Shown here: positions 40,862 through 50,898 of the stretch, piece after piece
Layout of the letters: every line of letters starts with the position of its first letter
Numbering within the stretch: position 1 is the first letter of the stretch
NCBI GenBank assembly: GCA_947627045.1
Contig: CANQUM010000010.1
Coordinates: 1 to 64,000, forward strand
Direction: 5' to 3'
DNA from: an uncultured Clostridia bacterium
GTDB lineage: Bacteria; Bacillota; Clostridia; Oscillospirales; Ruminococcaceae
DNA length: 64,000 bases
Program-made: the position numbers and the translations under genes
Notes under the pieces: model-generated
Seen by the model: the letters and a program-made list of their open reading frames with translations, nothing else
Told to the model about the DNA's origin: nothing
Databases searched by the model: none

Positions 40862-41374
40862 ATGCCAAGCGAAAAGGTATTGCTTCAAAAGCAGGAAAAG
40901 GTAAACGCTTTGACTGAGCTTCTTAAAAACGCATCTGCCGGTGTTATTGTTGACTACAAGGGCATCACAGTAGAAGAGGATACCCAGCTTAGAAAAGAGC
41001 TGAGAGAAGCAGGCGTTTCCTATTCGGTAGAGAAGAACACAATGCTTCGTTTTGCAATGAAGAACTGCGGAATGGATGAGCTTACGAACGTTCTTGAGGG
41101 TACAACGGCTATAGCTGTTTCAAACGACGACCAAACAGCGCCTGCAAGAATACTCGGAAAATTCGCAGGTGAGCACGATGACAAGTTCACGCTTAAAGCA
41201 GGATTTATCGGCGAGGATATTTATGACGAAGCAGGAGTTATGGCTCTGTCAAAAATTCCGCCGAGAGATGTATTGCTTGCACAGCTTGTTGGTTCTCTGC
41301 AAGGACCTATTCAAGGACTTGCTGCAATTCTCAAGGCTGTTGTTGACAGCAAAAACGAAAGCGATGCAGCTTAA
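40862..41374 (+). CDS. rplJ: 50S ribosomal protein L10
   Basis: The 170-residue protein anchors the L7/L12 stalk to 23S rRNA. It shows VLLQKQEKVNALTELLKNASAGVIVDYKGITVEEDTQLRKELREAGVSYSVEKNTMLRFA and a C-terminal L12-binding helix (FKLGS... region QLVGSLQGPIQGLAAILKAVVD). ATG 40862 has AGAGGTG 6 bases upstream; upstream in-frame codons lie in the leader. It is followed by rplL after 90 bp. Confidence 0.97.
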   Translation: MPSEKVLLQKQEKVNALTELLKNASAGVIVDYKGITVEEDTQLRKELREAGVSYSVEKNTMLRFAMKNCGMDELTNVLEGTTAIAVSNDDQTAPARILGKFAGEHDDKFTLKAGFIGEDIYDEAGVMALSKIPPRDVLLAQLVGSLQGPIQGLAAILKAVVDSKNESDAA

Positions 41375-41464
41375 ACTGCCTTGCTAAAAGTTAAAACAAA
41401 AGTTAAAAATCAAAAGAGGTAAAAACCTCAAGACAAAAATAATTATTAAAAGGAGAAATTTATC

Positions 41465-41836
41465 ATGGCTTCAGAGAAGATTTTAAAATTTGTAGAAGAT
41501 ATTAAAGAGCTTTCAGTTCTCGAGCTTTCAGAGCTTGTAGACGCAATTCAGGAAGAATTCGGCGTAACTGCTGCTGTTGCTGCAGCAGCACCTGCAGCAG
41601 GCGCTGCCGCTGCAGCAGAGGAAAAGACTGAATTCGACGTAGTTTTGGCTTCATTCGGTGATGCTAAGATGGCTGTTATCAAGGCTGTTAAAGAGATCAC
41701 AGGTCTTGGACTTAAAGAGTCAAAAGAGCTTGTTGAATCAGCACCAAAGGCTGTTAAGGAAGGCGCATCTAAGGCAGACGCAGAGGAGATCAAGACTAAG
41801 CTTGAAGAAGCAGGAGCTACTGTTGAGCTTAAATAA
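41465..41836 (+). CDS. rplL: 50S ribosomal protein L7/L12
   Basis: The 123-residue stalk protein recruits translation factors. The N-terminal dimerisation domain ([30 protein letters not shown]) is joined by an Ala-rich hinge ([17 protein letters not shown]) to the C-terminal domain with [46 protein letters not shown] precedes the ATG. It ends in a strong terminator. Confidence 0.97.
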   Translation: MASEKILKFVEDIKELSVLELSELVDAIQEEFGVTAAVAAAAPAAGAAAAAEEKTEFDVVLASFGDAKMAVIKAVKEITGLGLKESKELVESAPKAVKEGASKADAEEIKTKLEEAGATVELK

Positions 41837-41873
41837 TTATTTTTCAAGCTTAAAAAAATTTTGTAAACAAATT

Positions 41874-41909
41874 AAAAGTACCGAACGGGAAGACTGTTCG
41901 GTACTTTTT
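41874..41909 (+). terminator. rplJL terminator
   Basis: AAAAGTACCGAAC and GTTCGGTACTTTT form a 13-bp stem followed by a U-run. Confidence 0.9.
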
Positions 41910-41970
41910 ATATTATGAGCAAAATCCTTTTGAAAAAATATCAGCAAAAAGATTTTGAACGCCTTTATTT

Positions 41971-43131
41971 TTATTTGAAAAAAGTGTGATATATTTTAGC
42001 GGCAATTTTCCTTAACAGCGAACGCTTTTTATATTCAATTTCTTTTTGATTCTTTTTGACGTTACTTATCTTTGTTTTTATATTTGCGATCTTACATTTC
42101 ATATCTTTATTTTGAAGCTCCAGCATTCTTCCGCATATTAAAACTAATTCTTCAAGAGAATAGTTTTCTGCAATGTCATAATTTTTTGCTATCTTATTTG
42201 TGAATAAAACACCGTTTTCACGATTCAAAAATTCTTTTGCAACTGCAGAGTTACCCTCATTGTACTCTTTCAAAAAATCCATACGTTTCTCATATGCAAA
42301 AAAATTTGAAGGTGAAATACCGTTAGATTTTTCATATTCCTCCTGAGCGGTTTTTAGATACCCTACAGCGAAATTATTTCTAGTTTTAAAGCAATCAAAC
42401 TCGTTTAAGATACGTTTTACCTCTAAAAACTTTCCGTGCAGACTTGTATTAACAACTATATCAGACGAAACATATCTTTCGTCCAGCTCAAGACCTAAAA
42501 CCTTTAAAAAATCAGAAATCAAAGTGTTTCCGTTACCCTCATACTGTTTCTTTTCATAAACCCGCACAATAATATTCTCTTTTCCGACAGACTGTTCAAT
42601 TTCTTTTAGCTGAGAGTAATAATCAAGCTTAAAGTAATCTATATCCTCAGAATCTAAATAGTCCTGAAAGCTCATCTGTATTTTTACCTTAACCCTCTGA
42701 GCGTAATAAGATTCTACGACCCTATCCTGTCTTCTTAGATATACTATCACCTTTAAATCTATTCCGCGATCTGATAAAGCACGATTTAAAGTCTGCCAGA
42801 AGTTTTCTCTGTTTATATAACCGTTCCATATATTTTCATCTGACATTATTATATTTGGATATATCTTAGACAGCTCTTTTATCCTATCCAGCCCCTCGAA
42901 AAAGCGTTCGTCCTCAGCCTTTCTTGTTTCTGCAACGCTTTCTGATGAAGAGCTTTGCCTATGTACTAAAAAATGTGCGTTTCGGTATTTATTTACTCCA
43001 TTATACCTGTAGCCGAAGTCAGGATAACAAAAGCCCTGTTTTTCAAGCAGTTTTCTGTTAAGAGGCAAAAAGTTCTGTATTGCAGTAGTACCTGTCTTTG
43101 GAATTCCTATATGCAGATATAAGGTTGCCAT
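41971..43131 (-). CDS. Sulfotransferase-like P-loop protein
   Basis: The 386-residue protein starts LYLHIGIPKTGTTAIQNFL, the 5'-phosphosulfate-binding loop of PAPS-dependent sulfotransferases, and has a VIVYLRRQDRVVESYYAQ segment corresponding to the 3'-phosphate-binding region. The last 60 residues are Lys-rich and helical. No signal peptide is present. Such proteins modify carbohydrates or lipids; no capsule cluster or PAPS synthesis gene is adjacent, so the acceptor is unknown. CAAAGGAGAAAGAAT precedes the ATG. It stands as a single gene between two terminated units. Confidence 0.75.
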   Translation of the reverse strand: MATLYLHIGIPKTGTTAIQNFLPLNRKLLEKQGFCYPDFGYRYNGVNKYRNAHFLVHRQSSSSESVAETRKAEDERFFEGLDRIKELSKIYPNIIMSDENIWNGYINRENFWQTLNRALSDRGIDLKVIVYLRRQDRVVESYYAQRVKVKIQMSFQDYLDSEDIDYFKLDYYSQLKEIEQSVGKENIIVRVYEKKQYEGNGNTLISDFLKVLGLELDERYVSSDIVVNTSLHGKFLEVKRILNEFDCFKTRNNFAVGYLKTAQEEYEKSNGISPSNFFAYEKRMDFLKEYNEGNSAVAKEFLNRENGVLFTNKIAKNYDIAENYSLEELVLICGRMLELQNKDMKCKIANIKTKISNVKKNQKEIEYKKRSLLRKIAAKIYHTFFK

Positions 43132-43268
43132 ATTCTTTCTCCTTTGCGTTTAAATTTCGTTTTTAGAAATAAAAAGCGAAATCACATCTTTGTTCTAACG
43201 TGTATTATTATACAGTTAATTAACATACTCTTTGTGAGGAGAAAGTGAAGTGTATAATTTTTTGCAAT

Positions 43269-43306
43269 AAAAAACGCAGTACGCAAATCAGCATACCGCA
43301 TTTTTT
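43269..43306 (-). terminator. pyrG terminator
   Basis: On the minus strand TGCGGTATGC and GCGTACTGCG pair over 10 bp with wobbles, followed by TTTTTT. Confidence 0.8.
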
Positions 43307-43323
43307 GATCTGTTATTAATAAA

Positions 43324-44979
<1,656 letters not shown>

Positions 44980-45058
44980 TTATTTTCAAAACTTCCGAGC
45001 TTATAATGTTTATTTTACAAATCTTACTATTATAAAACAAAACAAAATACTTATTAAT

Positions 45059-45087
45059 ATTCTAACAAATTTCGAGTTAAATTTCAA
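45059..45087 (-). promoter_or_regulatory. Probable pyrG promoter
   Basis: Minus-strand TTGAAA (45082-45087), 17 bp and TAGAAT (45059-45064), 115 bp before the start. A weaker TTAATA-N17-TATAAT candidate lies downstream. Confidence 0.55.
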
Positions 45088-45155
45088 GAGTGAAATACTA
45101 CAGTTTTTCACTTAATTTATTAACATTTATAACAATGAAATTGATAATATAACAT

Positions 45156-45183
45156 AAGCCCCGCAGAATATGCCGCAGGGCTT
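45156..45183 (-). terminator. proBA terminator
   Basis: AAGCCCTGC and GCGGGGCTT (minus strand) form a 9-bp stem with one wobble, directly after the proA stop; the U-tail is weak. Confidence 0.65.
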
Positions 45184-45188
45184 GAATA

Positions 45189-46457
45189 TCATTCTCTGAT
45201 CTGACCGTCTCCGTTTATCAAAAACTTAGTTGTAGTAAGCTCTTTAAGTCCCATAGGGCCTCTTGCATGAAGCTTTTGTGTAGAAATTCCTATCTCGGCG
45301 CCCAACCCAAACTCCTCGCCGTCGGTAAAGCGGGTAGAGCAATTTACATAAACTGCAGCAGAATCTATCTGTCTTTGAAATTCCTCTGCAGAAAAAAGAC
45401 TTTCTGTTACAATGCACTCTGAATGTCCCGAAGAATACTTATCTATATGCTCAATTGCCTGAGCAAGGTCATCAACAACACGAATTGCTATGATATAGTC
45501 GAGAAATTCCTTTTTATAGTCGTCTTCGGTAACAGGTACAACGCTGCTACCGAGTATCATTTTAGTAATATTACAGCCTCTTATCTCAACATTTTTTTCG
45601 TCCAGACGTCTTTTCAGCATAGGGAGAAATTCCTCTGCAATATCTCTGTGAACAAGACAGGTTTCAATTGCGTTGCAAACACTCGGCCGCGAGCATTTGC
45701 CGTTATAAACAATATCTGCTGCCATTCTTAAATCTGCCGAGTTATCTACATAAACATGGCAGTTTCCCACGCCTGTCTGAATTACCGGAACGGTTGCGTT
45801 TTCAACAACAGCGTTTATAAGTCCGCCTCCGCCTCTTGGAACTAAAACATCAATATACTCATTGAGTTTCATCATTTCCATAACTACATCTCTGGAGGTA
45901 TCTGTAACTATCTGAATAATGTTCTCGTCAAGACCCGCTTTTGATATAGCCTCACGCATAATCTTTGCAAGTATTTTGTTTGAGTGAATAGCTTCTTTTC
46001 CGCCGCGAAGAATAACCGCATTTCCGCTTTTAAGACAAAGCGCAGCGGCGTCAACCGTTACGTTAGGGCGGGACTCATATATTATGCCAACAACACCCAA
46101 AGGCACGCTCACTTTCTGAATTTTCATTCCGTTAGGACGTACAGAACCGCTTTGGATAACACCGACCGGGTCTTCCAAATTAGTCAAATTCACGCAAGCC
46201 TTTGCAATATTGCGGATTCTTGTCTCGCTTAACGTCAGTCTGTCTATCATAGCGTTTGACATTCCGTTTTCGCGGGCTCTTTGAATGTCTATTGCATTTT
46301 CCTCCATTACTCTCTCTATCGAAGACTCCAAAGCATATGAAATTTCAAGCAGAGCGTCATTCTTCTGCCCTGTGGTGGCAACGGCAATGCTTTTCTTAGC
46401 CGCTTTTGCCTTCTTGCCGAGAGTTTCAATATAGCTTTCAAAATTAATAAATTCCAT
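45189..46457 (-). CDS. proA: Gamma-glutamyl phosphate reductase
   Basis: The 422-residue NADPH-dependent enzyme makes glutamate-5-semialdehyde, the second step of proline synthesis. It has VPLGVVGIIYESRPNVTVDAAALCLKSGNAVILRGGKEA, the catalytic Cys region GVGNCHVYVDNSADLRMAADIVYNGKCSRPSVCNAIETCLVH, and the C-terminal GLGAEIGISTQKLHARGPMGLKELTT. It follows proB after 43 bp on the same strand. GTGAAAGGAACTCACA precedes the ATG. proC is not in the window. Confidence 0.96.
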   Translation of the reverse strand: MEFINFESYIETLGKKAKAAKKSIAVATTGQKNDALLEISYALESSIERVMEENAIDIQRARENGMSNAMIDRLTLSETRIRNIAKACVNLTNLEDPVGVIQSGSVRPNGMKIQKVSVPLGVVGIIYESRPNVTVDAAALCLKSGNAVILRGGKEAIHSNKILAKIMREAISKAGLDENIIQIVTDTSRDVVMEMMKLNEYIDVLVPRGGGGLINAVVENATVPVIQTGVGNCHVYVDNSADLRMAADIVYNGKCSRPSVCNAIETCLVHRDIAEEFLPMLKRRLDEKNVEIRGCNITKMILGSSVVPVTEDDYKKEFLDYIIAIRVVDDLAQAIEHIDKYSSGHSECIVTESLFSAEEFQRQIDSAAVYVNCSTRFTDGEEFGLGAEIGISTQKLHARGPMGLKELTTTKFLINGDGQIRE

Positions 46458-46500
46458 TGTGAGTTCCTTTCACTGTAAAAAATATCTTAAAACGTCGAAA

Positions 46501-47295
46501 TTATTGTTCATATGAAACAAATCTTGTACCGATCTGTTTACCTTCAAATAAATCATATAATTTCTCAGGTTTTTTTCCGTTCATAATAACGGTGTCAATT
46601 CCTGCTTGAGATGCAATTTCCGCAGCTTTGATTTTTGTTGCCATTCCGCCTGTTCCGAGCTTTGAGCCAGACCCTTTTGCAATAGCTTTTATATTGTTAT
46701 CAATGTCTTTAACAACTGATATAAGCCTTGCATCATTATTTTTTTTAGGGTCATCGTCAAATAGACCGTCAATATCTGAAAGTATGACCAAAGCGTCAGC
46801 CTTTGCAACAGAGGCAATTGTCGCAGCAAGAGAATCGTTCTCTCCCATTTCAAGTTCCAGCTCGTCGATTGCTACCGTATCATTTTCATTAACTATCGGG
46901 ATAACTCCTTGTTCAAGCAGCTTGTTAACTGCGTTTTCTACATTGGATTTTCTCTCCTCAAGCAGAATATACTTTGTAAGCAAAAGCTGTGCAACAACAA
47001 TATTATATTCCCCGAACATCTTGTCATACATATACATAAGCTCGCACTGCCCCACAGCGGCAAGTGCTTGCTTTGACGGTGTATCGGTAGGCTTTTTTAA
47101 ATATCCCAGCTTGCCCATACCAAGCCCCATAGCACCACTTGACACCAAAATAATTTCCCTGCCCGAATTTGATAAGTCTGCAAGGATTTTAACAAGCCTT
47201 TCTACCCGTCTGATATTCAGCTTTCCTGTCTTGTGCGCAAGTGTCGAAGTTCCAACCTTTACAACTATTCTTTTGTTATCTTTAAAATTTTTCAT
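46501..47295 (-). CDS. proB: Glutamate 5-kinase
   Basis: The 264-residue amino-acid kinase phosphorylates glutamate. It shows RIVVKVGTSTLAHKTGKLN, ILVSSGAMGLGMGKLGY, PIVNENDTVAIDELELEMGENDSLAATIA, LVILSDIDGLFDDDPKKN and GTGGMATKIKAAEIA. It lacks the C-terminal PUA domain of enterobacterial ProB, giving a short form common in Clostridia. AAGGAATAAAACA precedes the ATG. It is the first gene of the proBA pair. Confidence 0.95.
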   Translation of the reverse strand: MKNFKDNKRIVVKVGTSTLAHKTGKLNIRRVERLVKILADLSNSGREIILVSSGAMGLGMGKLGYLKKPTDTPSKQALAAVGQCELMYMYDKMFGEYNIVVAQLLLTKYILLEERKSNVENAVNKLLEQGVIPIVNENDTVAIDELELEMGENDSLAATIASVAKADALVILSDIDGLFDDDPKKNNDARLISVVKDIDNNIKAIAKGSGSKLGTGGMATKIKAAEIASQAGIDTVIMNGKKPEKLYDLFEGKQIGTRFVSYEQ

Positions 47296-47365
47296 TTGTT
47301 TTATTCCTTAAATTATGTAATATATACCTTAAGTGCAATTTCAGTAAATAATATATCCCAAAATA

Positions 47366-48343
47366 CTAATTTACTTTATTTATCGGTGTTCCGTCAATAT
47401 ATGCTTTAAGATTCTGTGCTACAATTTCTAAAAGCCTCTCTCTTGTCTGCTTGGGAGCCCACGCTATATGCGGAGTTATAGTTATGTTCTTTGCCCCTCT
47501 CAAAGGGCAGTCCTCTCTCATAGGCTCGTCAGTGATAACATCAACGCTTGCGTGCGCAATAACACCTTTATTAAGTGCGTCTGCCAGATCCTGCTCGTTT
47601 ATAACTCCGCCCCTTGACGTGTTTATAAGAAGAGCTGTGTTTTTCATAAGTTTTAATGTATCTTTATTTATAAGTTCGTTTGTATCCTCTGTCAGCGGAC
47701 AATGAAGCGTTACAATATCTGATACTGACAAAAGCTCTTCTAAACTGCAGTATTTGACTTCGTCGCCTAAATTGTTTTCTTTTTTATATACGTCGACCCT
47801 AGACGAGGTTCTCGTATAAACCGAAACTTTCATACCGAATGCCAGACTAAGCCTTGCCACCTGCTGACCTATATCGCCGAACCCGATAATTCCTATTCTC
47901 ATATCCTTAATTTCAAAAATCGGCAGATAGAAATAGGAAAACAGCTTATAATTTACCCAATCGCCGTTTTGAACGGTTTTTGAATATTCCGAAACCCGAT
48001 TGAAATAATCAAGTATAAAAGCAAAGGTGTGCTGTGCAACCGAATGCGTAGAATACGACGGAACATTGCACACAACCGCACCGTGCTTTGTTGCCGCTTC
48101 TATATCGACATTGTTGTAGCCTGTAGCAAAAAGACCTACATATTTTAAATTCGGGCATAACTCAAAGACTTCTTTTGTTATTTTGCACTTGTTGCAGATA
48201 ACCCCGTCGCTGTTACCTATTCTTTGAGCTACTTCCTCAGGTCTTGTCGAACCGTAAACCGTTGTTTCTGCGAGAGAAGTAATCCCGTCAAGAGAAATAT
48301 CATTCTTAGATACCGTTTCTGAATCAAGTATACATAATTTCAT
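47366..48343 (-). CDS. D-isomer-specific 2-hydroxyacid dehydrogenase
   Basis: The 325-residue NAD(P)-dependent oxidoreductase has the Rossmann motif MRIGIIGFGDIGQQVARLSLAFGMKVSVY, substrate-binding LKYVGLFATGYNNVDIEAA, and catalytic residues: Arg in LINTSRGGVINEQDLADAL, Glu in DVITDEPMREDCPL and His in NITITPHIAWAPKQTRERL. It resembles glycerate or hydroxypyruvate reductases, but the exact substrate is open. ATG 48343 follows AGGAGC; a TTG one codon earlier is also possible. It lies between proB and a small membrane protein gene. Confidence 0.9.
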   Translation of the reverse strand: MKLCILDSETVSKNDISLDGITSLAETTVYGSTRPEEVAQRIGNSDGVICNKCKITKEVFELCPNLKYVGLFATGYNNVDIEAATKHGAVVCNVPSYSTHSVAQHTFAFILDYFNRVSEYSKTVQNGDWVNYKLFSYFYLPIFEIKDMRIGIIGFGDIGQQVARLSLAFGMKVSVYTRTSSRVDVYKKENNLGDEVKYCSLEELLSVSDIVTLHCPLTEDTNELINKDTLKLMKNTALLINTSRGGVINEQDLADALNKGVIAHASVDVITDEPMREDCPLRGAKNITITPHIAWAPKQTRERLLEIVAQNLKAYIDGTPINKVN

Positions 48344-48369
48344 CAAATAAGCTCCTGCCGAATAACCTT

Positions 48370-48795
48370 TTACTTTTTGCTGTCTAAATCGTTCAGTTCC
48401 TTGTCAAACGCTTTATCCAGAACATCTGCGTCTGATATAGCTTCTTCTTTCTCACGCTCTTTTTGCTGACTGTCTAACAGGCGTTTCTTTTCTTTTTCTT
48501 CACGCATAGTTTTTTTATTTTTTACATATGCAACCACTATATCAATTATACATCCTGCTACTAATAATATTTCAAATACCTCAAGAAAAAATATAGTACC
48601 TTTATTTTCAAATGTATAATGAGTTATAAGCGTTGCGTCAATTGCCAATGTCGCCAGCAAATAACATACTCTTTTCTTTCTGAAAAATTGTATAAGCAAT
48701 ACTATTGTCGCAAATATGATAAATACTAGATGTATCTTAAACGGCAACGGTGTGTATACGTTCTGAAGTCCTACCTGTTCTGTAAATGCTATCAT
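48370..48795 (-). CDS. Hypothetical small membrane protein
   Basis: A 141-residue protein with three to four hydrophobic segments in the first 95 residues (IHLVFIIFATIVLLIQFF, VCYLLATLAIDATLITHYTF, IFFLEVFEILLVAGCIIDIV) and a charged, coiled-coil-like C-terminus (KKTMREEKEKKRLLDSQQKEREKEE). I do not recognise the family. AGGAGAATTAT precedes the ATG. It is 26 bp upstream of the dehydrogenase gene and may be co-transcribed with it. Confidence 0.65.
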   Translation of the reverse strand: MIAFTEQVGLQNVYTPLPFKIHLVFIIFATIVLLIQFFRKKRVCYLLATLAIDATLITHYTFENKGTIFFLEVFEILLVAGCIIDIVVAYVKNKKTMREEKEKKRLLDSQQKEREKEEAISDADVLDKAFDKELNDLDSKK

Positions 48796-48965
48796 TATAA
48801 TTCTCCTGTTCTTTAATACTTAGTTACTTAAAGTGTTATTGATTTAGGTAAATTGTGCTATTTAATATTTTTATTATACTCTATTTGCTCCTTAAAGGCA
48901 AGAGAAAATCAAAAGATTTAATAAAATGTAATATAAAATGCCCGCAAAGCTAAATTCGGCTCCTG

Positions 48966-49022
48966 ACTTTTTGCCTCTTGCCTCTTGCCTTTGGCAGCAG
49001 AGCCGGTGGCGGTTCGCCACCG
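48966..49022 (+). repeat. GC-rich hairpin element with TTGCCTC micro-repeats
   Basis: TTTGCCTCTTGCCTCTTGCC (micro-repeats) leads into GCCGGTGGCGGTTCGCCACC: CGGTGGCG (49004-49011) pairs with CGCCACCG (49015-49022), and an outer GGCA/TGCC extends it. Its last bases merge into the -35 of the flippase promoter. Confidence 0.65.
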
Positions 49023-49051
49023 TTGCCAAAAATATATAATTGTGGTATAAT
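49023..49051 (+). promoter_or_regulatory. Flippase promoter
   Basis: TTGCCA (49023-49028), 17 bp and TATAAT (49046-49051), 33 bp before the ATG. The -35 lies at the end of the GC-rich element. Confidence 0.75.
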
Positions 49052-49083
49052 AATTAATACTAAAATCAGAAAGGCAAAAGAAT

Positions 49084-50541
49084 ATGTCTGAGAAAACACA
49101 AAAACCTAAAAGCAGCTATAAAAAGCTCTTTTCAAATACAATAATATTTGCCATCGGTCAGTTCAGCTCAAAAATACTGGTACTGCTTCTGGTTCCTATC
49201 TACACTTACGCTATGACTGACGCAGAGTTCGGAATAACCGACGTCATAATTCAGATGGCAAACTGGCTTGTACCTATTGTTTCTCTGTCAGTTTCCGAAT
49301 CTATAACAAGATACGGTCTTGACAAGGATTACGACAAAGCAAGTGTATTTACTATCGGAAATGCGGCGAATATAGGCGGATTAGTACTGCTCGGCATTAT
49401 CATACCGTTTATAAGCGGAACAAGTTTTATTCACAGGTTTATAGATAATTATTCCGTACTGCTGTATATTTATGTTATTACATCAAGTTTGAAGCTGTTG
49501 TATTCATACTTTGTAAGAGCGCTTGAAATGATAAAGCTGTACGCTTTTTGCAGTATATTCACCACATTCAGCACGCTTATATTAACTATACTGTTTCTGC
49601 TTGTATTAAAAATCGGAGTTACAGGCTATTTGCTTGCGATCATAATATCAGACTTGGCGTCGATAATCTTTCTTATATACGCAGCAAAACTGTGGCGGTT
49701 TATCAGTTTAAAGAAGCTCGACAGAACTCTTGCAAAGCAAATGCTTAAATATTGCATACCGCTTATTCCCGCGCAGCTTTTGTGGCTTATCACCAATTCG
49801 TCGAATTCATTTTTAGCTACTTATTTTCTCGGTCAGGAAAAAAACGGAATACTTTCGGCATCATATAAAATACCTAACATAGTGTCAACAATATATATGA
49901 TTTTCGGAATGGCTTGGAATATGTCGGCAATAACCGAAAAAGATTCAGGCGAGCAGGAACGGTTTTATACAAACGTCTTTGACTCTAATCAATCTGTTTT
50001 GTATATAGTATCCGCATTTATACTTTTGGTGGTAACTCCCGTTACTAACATTTGGATAGGCCCGGCATTCAGAGAATCCATTAACTATGCGCCTATACTA
50101 ATATTCGCAACTATTTTCACCTGCTATGTAACATTCTTCGGAACAATTTATTCAGTTGCACAAAAATCTATGCGTTCGCTTGTTACAAGCCTTATTGCAG
50201 GCGTGATAAATGTTCTGATAAACATAACGCTCATTCCCGTAATAGGTCTTTACGCCGCTGCGATTTCAACACTCGCATCATATTTGACGGTATTCATAAT
50301 AAGAGCAGTAGATACTCAGAAATATCAAAAGTTTGATCTCGGTGTGAGAAAGCTCGTTACAAACTGTGTTTTACTGATACTTATGACCCTTTCAAATTAT
50401 ATTGGGAATATATATATTAAGTACACATTTCTTCTCATATTATTTATGGTAGTATTTTTACTTAATTATAAAAGTTTGTTTAAGGTTGCAAAAACCGTAT
50501 TGCCGCAAAAGGTGTTGAGGTTTTTACCTTTCATAAAATAA
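49084..50541 (+). CDS. Polysaccharide/oligosaccharide flippase (MOP superfamily)
   Basis: The 485-residue protein has about 12-14 membrane segments and the MOP/Wzx features: KKLFSNTIIFAIGQFSSKILVLLLVPIYTYAM at the start, an internal YCIPLIPAQLLWLITNSSNSFLATYFLG repeat start, and alternating hydrophobic stretches to LVTNCVLLILMTLSNYIGNI. Such proteins flip lipid-linked sugars across the membrane. No glycosyltransferases are near, so the cargo is unknown. GAAAGGCAAAAGAAT precedes the ATG. The YdbC-like gene follows after 18 bp. Confidence 0.88.
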   Translation: MSEKTQKPKSSYKKLFSNTIIFAIGQFSSKILVLLLVPIYTYAMTDAEFGITDVIIQMANWLVPIVSLSVSESITRYGLDKDYDKASVFTIGNAANIGGLVLLGIIIPFISGTSFIHRFIDNYSVLLYIYVITSSLKLLYSYFVRALEMIKLYAFCSIFTTFSTLILTILFLLVLKIGVTGYLLAIIISDLASIIFLIYAAKLWRFISLKKLDRTLAKQMLKYCIPLIPAQLLWLITNSSNSFLATYFLGQEKNGILSASYKIPNIVSTIYMIFGMAWNMSAITEKDSGEQERFYTNVFDSNQSVLYIVSAFILLVVTPVTNIWIGPAFRESINYAPILIFATIFTCYVTFFGTIYSVAQKSMRSLVTSLIAGVINVLINITLIPVIGLYAAAISTLASYLTVFIIRAVDTQKYQKFDLGVRKLVTNCVLLILMTLSNYIGNIYIKYTFLLILFMVVFLLNYKSLFKVAKTVLPQKVLRFLPFIK

Positions 50542-50559
50542 ATATTGGAGGTTACACAA

Positions 50560-50811
50560 ATGGCAGAACTAAAATTTGAAATCACAAAAGAGCTGGGCGT
50601 ATTGTCTACAAACGCAAAGGGCTGGACAAAGGAGCTTAATATGATTTCCTGGAATGAAAGAGAACCCAAATACGATCTAAGAGAATGGAACCCCGATCAT
50701 ACACGAATGGGAAAGGGAGTTACTCTAACTGAAGAAGAAGTAGAATCGCTCCGTGCAATATTAAACGGTGAAGAGCTTGATGACGATATTGACGAAGATA
50801 TGATTCTATGA
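50560..50811 (+). CDS. YdbC/PC4-like single-strand DNA-binding protein
   Basis: The 83-residue product resembles YdbC, the bacterial relative of coactivator PC4: FEITKELGVLSTNAKGWTKELNMISWNEREPKYDLREWNPDHTRMGKGVTLTEEEVESLRAIL. The family forms dimers and binds single-stranded nucleic acid with little sequence preference. TTGGAGG lies 8 bases before ATG 50560, which is preferred over an earlier in-frame codon. It sits downstream of the flippase gene, and its own terminator follows. Confidence 0.88.
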   Translation: MAELKFEITKELGVLSTNAKGWTKELNMISWNEREPKYDLREWNPDHTRMGKGVTLTEEEVESLRAILNGEELDDDIDEDMIL

Positions 50812-50833
50812 CCTATACTAACTGAAACACACA

Positions 50834-50866
50834 AAAAGCCGCCGAGCCTGATGGTTCAGCGGTTTT
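50834..50866 (+). terminator. Terminator after the YdbC-like gene
   Basis: AAAGCCGC..GAGCC and GGTTC..GCGGTTTT form an imperfect stem followed by a U-rich tail. Confidence 0.75.
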
Positions 50867-50898
50867 ATTTATACTTTAATTTAAGAATACGTAAATTG

